Origin: Treponema sp. Marseille-Q3903
Lineage (GTDB): Bacteria > Spirochaetota > Spirochaetia > Treponematales > Treponemataceae
Length of the DNA stretch: 64,000 nt
Assembly: GCF_014334335.1 (NCBI RefSeq)
Contig: NZ_JACSEU010000001.1
Coordinates: forward strand, 868,001 to 932,000
Direction: 5' to 3'
Shown here piece by piece: positions 25,868-34,944 of the stretch. The notes beneath the pieces were generated by a model, which saw only the letters and a program-made list of their open reading frames with translations, ran no database searches and was not told the origin of the DNA. Made by a program: the position numbers and the translations under genes. The stretch's first letter is position 1; each line of letters starts with the position of its first letter.

Positions 25868-27322
25868 TTACCTGTTTTTTAATCTGACTACATAATCGCA
25901 TGAGTTTTTTATGAGCTCCGAGTCATGCGTCACAACAATTATGCTGCGTCCCATTTTTTTTAGTTTTCGCAAAAGAGAGCAAATCTGTTTCATGTGTGCA
26001 AAGTCAAGCCCGGAAGTCGGTTCGTCAAACAAAAGAATTTCGCGCCCGCTTGCTACTGCACACGCAATTGCGAGCCTCTGCTTTTGCCCTCCTGAAAGTG
26101 ACATCGGGTGACAATTTTCAAATCCTGCAAGCCCTAGTTCTGCAAGGATTTTTTTACATACATCTTCGTCCTCGTTTTCCATGCTTATCAGAACTTCGTC
26201 TAAAGCTGTTTCAGTAAAAAGCTGATGGTTTACATCTTGCATAACCATAAATATCTTTTTTAGCCGCTGGCGGCGGTTGTACCATTTTCCGTCAAAGTAC
26301 ATTTTACCTTTGCTTTTTTTTAAGAGCCCGCAGATGCACTGCAAAAAAGTTGTTTTGCCTTCACCGTTTGCTCCTGCTACAGCGATAATCTTGTTTTTTG
26401 GAATTATCATTTGTGAAAAATCTATAACCGGCTTTTTTGAACCTTTGTAACAATAGTAAAAATCACTAAGGATGATGTTTGAATCTGATTTTTCAACAGT
26501 ATTTTTGTCAGAAGATCCTGATTCTATATTTACAAGGTCGAGAGGATTTACAAAATTTCTGCTTCTCAGCCCAAACTTTGAAAGCTCGTCATCGTTCATT
26601 TTTTTCATTTGTGAAGAATCGAGTTCCATTTTGATCTGACCTTTATCGAGAATCACCGTTCTGTCACATAAATCCCAGAGATAAAAAAGCCTGTGTTCTG
26701 CGGCAACAATAGTTTTTCCATCATTTTTCCAGATTTTTATCAGTTCTTTCAAAGTAAAGATAGATTCCGTGTCCAAGTTTGCGGAAGGTTCGTCTAAAAG
26801 AATGATTTTATTTCCGCTTACATCAACGCTCGCACATGCAATTTTCTGTTTTTGCCCACCCGATAAATCAAAAAGGCTTCTGTTCATGAGATTTTCAAGA
26901 TTCATCCGTTTGACTGTGCAGGAAATCCTTTCTCTGATTTTGTCTTCCTGCATTCCCATATTTTCGCATGGAAAAGCGAGTTCGCTCGTTGTGTCGACGT
27001 TGAAAAATTGACTTCTGGGATTTTGAAAAACGGTGCTCACTGTCTTTGCAGTTTCGTAGAGTTCTGCGTTTGAAACATTGCTGCCGTTTACAAGGACTTC
27101 GCCTTCAATCTTGCCTTCATAAAAATTCGGAATCAAGCCGTTTATGAGGCGCAAAATCGTAGTTTTTCCGCAGCCCGAAGCGCCTGTCAAAAGAACAGTC
27201 TCGCCGTCTTTTATCGTAAGACTTATGTTTGAAAGGCATCCAGGCTGTTCCTCTTTTTCATCAGACGAAGAATTTTCGGAAGAATTTTCGTATGAAAAAC
27301 TTACGTTTTTTAATTCAATCAT
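25868..27322 (-). CDS. ECF transporter duplicated ATPase (A-A' fusion)
   Basis: A 484-residue protein with two ABC ATPase domains in tandem, the fused A component of an energy-coupling factor transporter (YkoD-like). Domain 1 has GASGCGKTT, LSGGQKQKIACA and IILLDEPSANLD. Domain 2 has GANGEGKTT, LSGGQKQRLAIA and ILLFDEPTSGLD. The ATG at 27322 overlaps the EcfT stop by 4 nt (ATGA), which excludes a longer upstream start. With the T and S components upstream it forms a complete ECF importer energised by ATP. Confidence 0.93.
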   Translation of the reverse strand: MIELKNVSFSYENSSENSSSDEKEEQPGCLSNISLTIKDGETVLLTGASGCGKTTILRLINGLIPNFYEGKIEGEVLVNGSNVSNAELYETAKTVSTVFQNPRSQFFNVDTTSELAFPCENMGMQEDKIRERISCTVKRMNLENLMNRSLFDLSGGQKQKIACASVDVSGNKIILLDEPSANLDTESIFTLKELIKIWKNDGKTIVAAEHRLFYLWDLCDRTVILDKGQIKMELDSSQMKKMNDDELSKFGLRSRNFVNPLDLVNIESGSSDKNTVEKSDSNIILSDFYYCYKGSKKPVIDFSQMIIPKNKIIAVAGANGEGKTTFLQCICGLLKKSKGKMYFDGKWYNRRQRLKKIFMVMQDVNHQLFTETALDEVLISMENEDEDVCKKILAELGLAGFENCHPMSLSGGQKQRLAIACAVASGREILLFDEPTSGLDFAHMKQICSLLRKLKKMGRSIIVVTHDSELIKNSCDYVVRLKNR

Positions 27323-28050
27323 GAAAACACTCCGAGATTTGCAAGGAGAGTGTAAGAAAAACTTATCAGACAAAAAGCAATCATAACGTAATCAAAAAAT
27401 CCAAAGCCGACTTTGCATATATTTGTTCGTTTTACAGGTCCGCCAAGCCCACGAGAAAGAGATGCAGCCGAAAGTTCCTGCCCGATTCTGACTGAGCAAG
27501 TCATCAGCGGAATCATGCGGTATTCGATTATTTTAAAAATTTTTTTGCCGCCGAACCGAATGTCCCTCATCGCCATAGCTTTGTTTATTGATGAGGCTTC
27601 TTCTGCTACTGTCGGAAAAAATCTGAACATAACTGAAAGCGGAATTGTAAAAAGATTTGGAACATGCATTCTCTCCATGCTGCACATAAACTGGCTGACT
27701 GTAGTTGTCGAGACAAGATAAGCTGCCATCACTATGCTTGGAACAAATCTGATAAGAATTCCGCCTGTAAAAAGAAATATAAAATTGACAAGCCCTTTTG
27801 TACGTGGTAAAAAAAAATATTGACAAGTGTACCCTAAGGCGAGCACGAGAAGCCCTTTCAAAAAAGTTCTAAAGCGCTTTTCGACAAGACACAAAAAAAA
27901 AGGTAAAAACGAAAATATTATGGCAATAACATTTGTGGTGTTGCTGCCAAACCCACCCAAAACGTAAAGCGAAACCATGACAACGCAGAGCAGTTTTATC
28001 CGTGGGTCTAAAAAACATTTTTTATCGAGTGTGGAAGATACAATCTGCAT
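27319..28050 (-). CDS. ECF transporter transmembrane component EcfT (CbiQ family)
   Basis: A 243-residue membrane protein with 4-5 hydrophobic segments. The EcfT marks are LDPRIKLL-type residues near the N-terminus (DPRIKLLCVVMVSLYVL) and the two coupling-helix Ala-Arg-Gly-like motifs near the C-terminus (AMAMRDIRFGG and AASLSRGLGG), which contact the ATPases. It lies 3 bp after the S component and overlaps the ATPase start. It scaffolds the S component to the A-A' ATPase. Confidence 0.92.
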   Translation of the reverse strand: MQIVSSTLDKKCFLDPRIKLLCVVMVSLYVLGGFGSNTTNVIAIIFSFLPFFLCLVEKRFRTFLKGLLVLALGYTCQYFFLPRTKGLVNFIFLFTGGILIRFVPSIVMAAYLVSTTTVSQFMCSMERMHVPNLFTIPLSVMFRFFPTVAEEASSINKAMAMRDIRFGGKKIFKIIEYRMIPLMTCSVRIGQELSAASLSRGLGGPVKRTNICKVGFGFFDYVMIAFCLISFSYTLLANLGVFS

Positions 28051-28053
28051 AAA

Positions 28054-28638
28054 TCAGATAATTCCTGCCTTTGAAAAATGTTTTTTGAGAACGGCAATTC
28101 CAATCAAAGCGCCAAGACAGCCAAAGACAAAAGATGCGACGAGTAAAATCGGGTTCAGCCATTGAGGCATGCAGGCTGTCAAAGTCTGAACATATTCTTC
28201 ACCGAAACTTGTTCGTGTTGAAAAATATTTATCGATATTTATAAAAATCGGAAGTTCATTTGCCCATTCAGTTATACATATAACGCCGTAACATAAAACA
28301 GATGCTTTTTTGCTTGAGTATTTTCCGGCTTTGTATATTAAATCGGCAGTGATTCCCGTGATGAAGCTTGCGATAAAAGGGTAAATGCCCATTCCTGTGA
28401 CCATCAGAAGAGTTCCAATAATTACGGAAAAGATAAAGATCATTCCGAACTTCTTAACTTTAGTCAGAAAAAGCATGAACGGAATTCCACCTGCGAGCGG
28501 ACAAAAAACTGTCAAAAGCGGAATCATAACAGGTATGAATCCTAAAAATGATACAACCATCACGATGATAAAAAAGATTGCGCAATAGATTCCGATGTTT
28601 ACAAGATCTTTGCCTTCGAGTTTGTTTGAGTTTTTCAT
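28054..28638 (-). CDS. ECF transporter substrate-binding S component (MptD / Trep_Strep family)
   Basis: A 194-residue protein with five or six transmembrane helices, resembling the Trep_Strep/MptD family of predicted ECF S components. The substrate of this family is not firmly known. The N-terminal KLEGKDLVNIGIYCAIFF is a typical S-component first helix with an Ala-rich face. The ATG at 28638 has GGAGACTTT upstream. It opens the ECF operon, whose promoter (TTGACA-17-TATAGT, minus strand, 28738-28766) is overlapped by a TetR-type palindrome. The linked feo genes suggest an iron-related cargo such as heme or a chelate, but this is inference. Confidence 0.85.
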   Translation of the reverse strand: MKNSNKLEGKDLVNIGIYCAIFFIIVMVVSFLGFIPVMIPLLTVFCPLAGGIPFMLFLTKVKKFGMIFIFSVIIGTLLMVTGMGIYPFIASFITGITADLIYKAGKYSSKKASVLCYGVICITEWANELPIFINIDKYFSTRTSFGEEYVQTLTACMPQWLNPILLVASFVFGCLGALIGIAVLKKHFSKAGII

Positions 28639-28723
28639 AAAGTCTCCATAAATATAAGTAGAGCGGATCTTAGGAATCAAAATTCATACGAGATTTGCCG
28701 CAAGATATACATGTTTATCTTTT

Positions 28724-28739
28724 GTTAGATATTGCTAAC
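28724..28739. promoter_or_regulatory. Putative TetR operator, site 1 (ECF operon)
   Basis: GTTAGATATTGCTAAC: a perfect GTTAG-N6-CTAAC palindrome that touches the -10 and covers the predicted start of the ECF operon, and lies 152 bp upstream of the divergent tetR start. It is one of four matching sites. Confidence 0.65.
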
Positions 28740-28766
28740 TATAACGATGCTATATTTAATTGTCAA
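28738..28766 (-). promoter_or_regulatory. Predicted promoter of the ECF(-feo) operon
   Basis: On the minus strand TTGACA (28766-28761, perfect) and TATAGT (28743-28738, 5/6) are 17 bp apart. The 5' leader is about 93 nt. The TetR-type palindrome abuts the -10. Confidence 0.75.
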
Positions 28767-28891
28767 GGGTACGCATGAGATGTGATGAGTTTATCGTCAG
28801 GCAGTTCTCTGACTTTGAGTTTTTGACTGTGAGTTTTTGTTCTTAAAAGTTTTCAGTTTTTGTGATAATATCGATGTAAAGGTTTGTGGTG

Positions 28892-29500
28892 ATGGGAAAA
28901 TTTCAACGGAAAACAAAAGATGAAAGACGACATGAAATAATGGATGCTGCAAAGCGAGTATTTATAAAAAAAGGATATCGTTATTCAACAATGGAAGATG
29001 TCATTGCAAATACAAGTCTTTCAAAGGGCGGCGTGTATCAATACTATAAAAACACAAAATCGATTATGTTTGACATCATGAAAGAGGGAAATTTCACGCG
29101 ATTTTTGAAAACAGAAGATATAATTGGAAAATTTTCTTCAACGAAAGATGTTTTTGAAGTGATGACTCAAATAGCAATTGCAAAGCTTTTTGAGGATATT
29201 CCAGAAAAAAAATTGTACATAATGTTTCTTTCTGAGATCATGTATGACAAAGAAACCGAAAAGCTTTTTTATAAACTGGAATCTGAAGGTCATAACTATT
29301 TAATAAAAAATCTAGAATCAATTCCTCAATTTTCTTCAGCAAAAGCGGAAAGTAAAAAAAACGTTGCGCTGTTATACTCAAGAATTTTTAACGGAATTCT
29401 GATTATCTATGAACTTCTTGGCGACAAAAATCCATTTTTAGAAAATCAAAAAGAACTCCACGATTTTATCTACAATTTGATGAAAAAAATAATTTCATAA
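28892..29500 (+). CDS. TetR family transcriptional regulator
   Basis: A 202-residue regulator. The TetR DNA-binding domain fills residues 9-55: RRHEIMDAAKRVFIKKGYRY, then the helix-turn-helix TMEDVIANTSLSKGGVYQYYKNTKSI. The remaining helical domain should bind an unknown ligand. The ATG at 28892 has AAAGG 9 nt upstream; two in-frame GTGs just before it are alternatives. It lies between the ECF operon (divergent) and a MATE pump (same direction). Four similar palindromes in nearby promoters are the natural candidates for its operators, although none sits in its own promoter. Confidence 0.92.
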   Translation: MGKFQRKTKDERRHEIMDAAKRVFIKKGYRYSTMEDVIANTSLSKGGVYQYYKNTKSIMFDIMKEGNFTRFLKTEDIIGKFSSTKDVFEVMTQIAIAKLFEDIPEKKLYIMFLSEIMYDKETEKLFYKLESEGHNYLIKNLESIPQFSSAKAESKKNVALLYSRIFNGILIIYELLGDKNPFLENQKELHDFIYNLMKKIIS

Positions 29501-29526
29501 ACTGACAATGCTCATAATACTGACTA

Positions 29527-29555
29527 TTGACATAAAAGTTAGATATCACTATCTT
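29527..29555 (+). promoter_or_regulatory. MATE promoter with TetR operator, site 2, in its spacer
   Basis: TTGACA (29527-29532, perfect), a 17-bp spacer and TATCTT (29550-29555, 4/6). The palindrome GTTAGATATCACTATC (29538-29553) fills the spacer and overlaps the -10, a classic repressor position. Its wider context AAAG...CTTT extends the dyad to about 22 bp. Confidence 0.65.
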
Positions 29556-29649
29556 TTTAATCGACGGTTGCGTCAGCAGGAGCGGCAAACAAAAAGTATG
29601 CGGGCTTCAACTGAGCAAAGTCGTTTTATTCTTTTATTATGGAGGTTTT

Positions 29650-30987
29650 ATGAAAGATAAACGTGAGCATTTGATTTCGGACAATATGTTAAAATTGATG
29701 CTGGAACTCAGCATTCCCGGAATTATCGGTATGTTGGTTATCAGCTTGTATAACTTTGTCGATGCGATTTTTGTTGGAAGGTACGTCGGAGAAACTGCGC
29801 TCGGTGCAATAAGCCTTGCCTACACATTTACGCTGGTCAACAACGGAATTGCAACTTTGATAGGAATCGGTTCTGCCTCTGTTTTGTCGCGTGCAGTTGG
29901 CAGAAAAGACCGGAATACAATTGATTCGATTATGGGAAATGTTTTTGTCCTGACGCTGATTTTTTCTTCTATAGTTACTTTGGTCGGAATTATTTTTGCA
30001 TCGAATCTTTTATCATTGGTGGGTGCCGAAGGTGAGATGCTTTCGCTCGGAACAAAGTATCTTAGGATTGTTTATGCGGCTTCTATTTTTGTAAATTTCG
30101 GGCAGGCTGCCAATATGGTTATGCGTGGTGAAGGTAAAATGGGCTTAGCCATGCTTCTGATGGGTATAAGTGCCGTGCTCAACATAATTTTGGATGCGCT
30201 ATTTGTCATTGTATTCAAATGGGGAATTGAAGGGGCTGCCATCGCAACAGTGATTTCTCAGATTGTCCTTGCCATATGCAATTTTTTGTATTTTGCAATT
30301 TTCAGCAAAGATGTAAGATTTCATAAAATCAGGTTGGAAAAATCAATTGTAGGCGAAACAATATCTGTCGGAGTTTCTGCAATGATGATGCAGGTTTTCT
30401 CGCTTATTCAGCAAGCTGTAATGTATTCAACTCTAAAACGTTATGGTGGCGAAAATCAAGTTATTTTGATGGGTGCTTTTTTTAGATACATGATGTTGAG
30501 TTTTATTCCGCTTTGGGGAATAAGTCAGGGATTTCAACCATTTGCAGGCACGAACTTTGGAGCAAAGAAATTTGACAGGGTAAAAAAAGGAACATTCCTT
30601 TTTTACGCTTTCGGACTTTTACTTGCTTTTATCTTTTGGATTACGTTCATGCTTTCTCCACAAAAGATTCTCGGTCTTTTTATGAACAATGATTCGCTCA
30701 TAGCGTCTGGTAGAGTGAACGCTATCCTTTCATTTTCAATATTCCCACTCTCTGCAATAATGATTATAAATCTAACGTTGTGCCAGTCGATGGGGAAAGC
30801 AAAACCGGCGGGGCTTCTTGTCGTTGCCCGACAACTTGTTTTGTATGTTCCTTTTGTCCTTCTTTTACCGCTTATATTTGGAATCCGAGGCGTATGGCTT
30901 ACATCGCCAATCGTAGACACTTTTGTCACTTTGATTTCAATTGCAATAGTAGCAAAAATTTTTGCAAAAGATTTAAAAACTAGATGA
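29650..30987 (+). CDS. MATE family efflux transporter
   Basis: A 445-residue, twelve-helix Na+/H+-coupled multidrug/toxin exporter. Typical patterns are SIPGIIGMLVISLYNFVDAIFVG near the start, GAISLAYTFT, and the second-half repeat LGALSGFQP-like region (ISQGFQPFAGTNFGAKK). GGAGG precedes the ATG. The promoter holds a TetR-type palindrome, and the tetR gene lies directly upstream in the same direction, the usual arrangement for an inducible pump. A strong hairpin terminator follows the stop. Confidence 0.93.
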   Translation: MKDKREHLISDNMLKLMLELSIPGIIGMLVISLYNFVDAIFVGRYVGETALGAISLAYTFTLVNNGIATLIGIGSASVLSRAVGRKDRNTIDSIMGNVFVLTLIFSSIVTLVGIIFASNLLSLVGAEGEMLSLGTKYLRIVYAASIFVNFGQAANMVMRGEGKMGLAMLLMGISAVLNIILDALFVIVFKWGIEGAAIATVISQIVLAICNFLYFAIFSKDVRFHKIRLEKSIVGETISVGVSAMMMQVFSLIQQAVMYSTLKRYGGENQVILMGAFFRYMMLSFIPLWGISQGFQPFAGTNFGAKKFDRVKKGTFLFYAFGLLLAFIFWITFMLSPQKILGLFMNNDSLIASGRVNAILSFSIFPLSAIMIINLTLCQSMGKAKPAGLLVVARQLVLYVPFVLLLPLIFGIRGVWLTSPIVDTFVTLISIAIVAKIFAKDLKTR

Positions 30988-30994
30988 TACGTTT

Positions 30995-31034
30995 CTCTGC
31001 TGTAAACTGAAATATGTTTTACGGCAGAGCTTTT
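30995..31034. terminator. Bidirectional terminator between MATE and the chemoreceptor gene
   Basis: CTCTGCTGTAAA (30995-31006) pairs with TTTACGGCAGAG (31018-31029), 12 bp with one G-U and an 11-nt loop, followed by CTTTTG. It lies between convergent genes. Confidence 0.7.
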
Positions 31035-31116
31035 GTGAATCAGAATCTATGATATTTCCATTTTTATTTCCAAATGAGGTTTTTGGAGTTTTTGATTAGG
31101 CGATGTCAACGCCGAT

Positions 31117-31959
31117 TTAAAATATTTCCTCGAGGAATTCGTGGATTCGTTTTATAACTCCAAGGATGACGTGTGTATCTTTCATTGAAGAATTCACTTT
31201 TTCAAGCGAACCGAACCCGTCTGAAAGCGCTCTTGCTTCTTCTTTTATCGCAAATGTTATTTCTGAGAGAGATTGTCCCGATTCGTTTAGAGTCCTTGCG
31301 TTGCTGTCGAAATTTGAAAGGACTGAAGACAGCGAAACGTTGAAGCGCGAAATCAAAAGTGAAAACTCGCTCATCTGAGTGTTGATGTTTTCCACTGTTT
31401 TTTCAAACTCATCTATGCTTTCTGTGATTTGCGCTGCAAAATTGCCTGTTTGCCCTGCGAGTTTGTGGACTTCGTTTGCAATGATTTTAAATCCGGCTCC
31501 GAACGAACCTGCATGGGCTGCTTCGATAGAGGCATTTATAGCGAGAATATTTGTTTTTTGCACAACGTTTTGTATGTTCCCGGTGATATTCATTACTTTT
31601 TCTGTTTGGAGTTTTAAGTCGTTGAAAGACCTTGTAAGTGTTGCAAAATCCTTTGAAGTTGTTTCTATTTCAGTAACGCGGTCGCTTATCTCTGTTCTCA
31701 GAGAATCGTTTGCCGACAAAATTTCTTCCATCATTGAATCTATGTTATCTGTGTGAGAAGCCGTGCTTTTACTTGCAGCCTGCATCTCTTCAAATGCGCT
31801 GACTATATTTTGCAGTTCATTGCGAACGGAATTCATCGCGTTGTCCAAAATGTGCAGAGAATTCATTGTTACTGAAGAGATAGTAACGCTTTTGTTGTAA
31901 CCTACAGAAAGTTTGTCTACAGCATCTGAATAATTTTTTATTTGTTCACTAACGTCCAT
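31117..31959 (-). CDS. Soluble methyl-accepting chemotaxis receptor, ODP partner
   Basis: A 280-residue cytoplasmic receptor without transmembrane helices or HAMP domain; essentially a coiled-coil signalling hairpin. The tip reads NIQNVVQKTNILAINASIEAAHAGSFG, then GFKIIANEVHKLAGQTG. This matches the MCP tip that docks CheA/CheW (usually QTNLLALNAAIEAARAGE), with several substitutions. It lies 28 bp after the ODP gene. In T. denticola a di-iron ODP protein binds a comparable soluble receptor as an Fe(II)/O2 sensor for taxis; this pair looks like the same system. The operon carries an upstream TetR-type palindrome. Confidence 0.9.
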   Translation of the reverse strand: MDVSEQIKNYSDAVDKLSVGYNKSVTISSVTMNSLHILDNAMNSVRNELQNIVSAFEEMQAASKSTASHTDNIDSMMEEILSANDSLRTEISDRVTEIETTSKDFATLTRSFNDLKLQTEKVMNITGNIQNVVQKTNILAINASIEAAHAGSFGAGFKIIANEVHKLAGQTGNFAAQITESIDEFEKTVENINTQMSEFSLLISRFNVSLSSVLSNFDSNARTLNESGQSLSEITFAIKEEARALSDGFGSLEKVNSSMKDTHVILGVIKRIHEFLEEIF

Positions 31960-31987
31960 AAAATCAGTTATCCATAATAAGAGAAAT

Positions 31988-32746
31988 CTACATTAAATCT
32001 ACGCCGCATTTCAAGTTTGAAAGCCAATTAAGAAACTCTGTTATAGATTCTCCTGCGTAAAGCGCTCCGTGCTGAGGTGCGATGATTTTGGGGTTTATCG
32101 CACGAACTCTCTCACACCATTTTTTTACAATTGAATTTGAAGCCATATATCTTTTATGAAAACCTTCGATAAGGGGAACATGTTGTGCAAAATCTTCGAC
32201 AAATACATACTCTTTGCCTTCGTCAAAAACAGCTGCGCCGATGTCACCTGAAAAAAGAATTTTTGATTTAGGGTCATAAAGATTAAAATTACCTGGAGAA
32301 TGCATAAAATGGGCAGGGATGCACTGGAGTTCTGCGTTCTCTGATATTTTGATTGTGCTGCCGTCATCAGGAATAGGGACAATTCTTTTTGAGTCAACAA
32401 TTCCAAAGTGAGGTAAAAATCTAACCCAAAGTGAAGAAATGTGAATCTGTGCTTTAGTTATACCGAGCCACATTGCAATACCAGAAGAAACATCAGGGTC
32501 TTGATGTGAATAAAAGATAACATCTATATTGTCTAACGATATGTATCGGCTTACGGCAGAGACTACATGTGCGAATATATGAACTCCACCCGGATCCAAA
32601 AGTACACCCCTGTTGTGATCTATAATCAGATATTGCATTGTCTGTATTTCATCGCTTGAATCGACGTCATCAACGCCGAGCCAAATAAATTTATGGTCAT
32701 CATCTTCATAAAGTATTCGACCATTTACATCATTTACATCTATCAT
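31988..32746 (-). CDS. ODP-like diiron metallo-beta-lactamase-fold oxygen/iron sensor
   Basis: A 252-residue protein with the MBL fold of flavodiiron proteins but no flavodoxin domain. Metal-ligand positions are visible: SHQDPD (H-x-D-x-D), HFMHSPGN, SGDIGAA and APQHG. The H-x-E/D-x-D-H motif lacks the final His (Val instead), as expected for the non-enzymatic oxygen-binding diiron proteins of treponemes. Its downstream neighbour is a soluble chemoreceptor, so it likely reports Fe(II)/O2 status to the flagellar motor. The ATG at 32746 begins the conserved sequence; a longer upstream start would cross the operator. Only a weak Shine-Dalgarno is visible. Confidence 0.87.
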   Translation of the reverse strand: MIDVNDVNGRILYEDDDHKFIWLGVDDVDSSDEIQTMQYLIIDHNRGVLLDPGGVHIFAHVVSAVSRYISLDNIDVIFYSHQDPDVSSGIAMWLGITKAQIHISSLWVRFLPHFGIVDSKRIVPIPDDGSTIKISENAELQCIPAHFMHSPGNFNLYDPKSKILFSGDIGAAVFDEGKEYVFVEDFAQHVPLIEGFHKRYMASNSIVKKWCERVRAINPKIIAPQHGALYAGESITEFLNWLSNLKCGVDLM

Positions 32747-32773
32747 GACTTGGATTTTAACATATAAAATATT

Positions 32774-32789
32774 GTTAGTAAACACTATC
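32774..32789. promoter_or_regulatory. Putative TetR operator, site 3 (ODP/chemoreceptor operon)
   Basis: GTTAGTAAACACTATC, matching GTTAG-N6-CTAWC, 27 bp upstream of the ODP start. It overlaps plausible minus-strand promoter elements such as TTGATA at 32791-32786. It is 72 bp from site 4. Confidence 0.6.
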
Positions 32790-32838
32790 AACATAAGCAA
32801 CTCAATTATATTGAATATTCTAACAAAAAACGTTATTC

Positions 32839-34201
<1,363 letters not shown>

Positions 34202-34275
34202 TGATTTTTTAATTTTATAAATCCGCACAAGTTTTATATTCTTAGTGTCAGGATACTTTTATAAAATTTTATTTT

Positions 34276-34366
34276 GGGGCTGCTTTAGAGTCTGTTGATT
34301 TTAGGCAGTCCCGATTTTTTTTGCTTTTTTATTGAAGTTTTTGACTGTACAGCCCCGATTTTTTTT
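34276..34366 (+). terminator. Tandem/alternative terminators after enolase
   Basis: The arm GGGGCTGC (34276-34283) can pair with GGCAGTCCC (34304-34312), followed by a T-run at 34315-34322. It can also pair with CAGCCCC (34350-34356), followed by a second T-run at 34359-34366. One 5' arm thus has two possible partners. Confidence 0.65.
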
Positions 34367-34392
34367 GTGCAGACTGAATTTTGATTTGCAGA

Positions 34393-34944
34393 CTAAATCT
34401 TGCTGTATTCGATTCCTTCAAGTTTTAATAATTCGATTTTGTTTTTTATTCCGCCGCCGTAACCGGTGACTTTGCCGCCGATTCCCATCACTCTGTGGCA
34501 TGGAATTATTATGCAAATCGGATTCCAGCCTGTTGCGCCTCCGACTGCCTGTGCTGACATTTTTTTAACGCCTTTTTCTGTTGCGATTTTTTTTGCGATA
34601 TCGCCGTAAGTCACAGTTTTTCCCCACGGAATTTCAATTATATAATTCTGAACTTTTTTTCGAAATAAAGTCAAATTTTTTGTCAAATAAGGCGGTGTAA
34701 AATCTGGCTGTTTTCCAGAAAAATAGATGTCGAGCCAGCGGAAAGTCTGCTTAAAAACCGGGAGAAAATCGCGTTCTGGGCATTTTTGATTTTCATCAAG
34801 TTTATCAGCCGAAGAAAACTGCTTATATGCGTTTACATCATCTTTTGAATTTTCGAAAAATAGATTTGTCAGAACTTGTCCATCGCTGACTAAAATCAGA
34901 TTATCAAAATTCTTCGGCGTAATGTATTTGCAATAATAAATCAT
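34393..34944 (-). CDS. ogt: Methylated-DNA--protein-cysteine methyltransferase
   Basis: A 183-residue suicide repair protein that takes alkyl groups from O6-alkylguanine onto a cysteine. The active-site motif IPCHRVMG and the following GGYGGGIKNKIELLKLEG are diagnostic; the preceding VTYGDIAKKIA and MSAQAVGGATGWNP form the DNA-binding helix region. The N-terminal domain is short and divergent. The start overlaps the stop of the upstream SDR gene by 4 nt, so translation is coupled. It is convergent with eno. Confidence 0.93.
   Translation of the reverse strand: MIYYCKYITPKNFDNLILVSDGQVLTNLFFENSKDDVNAYKQFSSADKLDENQKCPERDFLPVFKQTFRWLDIYFSGKQPDFTPPYLTKNLTLFRKKVQNYIIEIPWGKTVTYGDIAKKIATEKGVKKMSAQAVGGATGWNPICIIIPCHRVMGIGGKVTGYGGGIKNKIELLKLEGIEYSKI

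Noticed and set aside
28054-28680. Longer start for the ECF S component
   Set aside because: The extra N-terminal residues lie upstream of a good Shine-Dalgarno and an ATG that opens the typical first helix.
31988-32800. Longer start for the ODP-like protein
   Set aside because: The extension would encode the operator and promoter region and is not conserved in pattern; the ATG at 32746 begins the family sequence.
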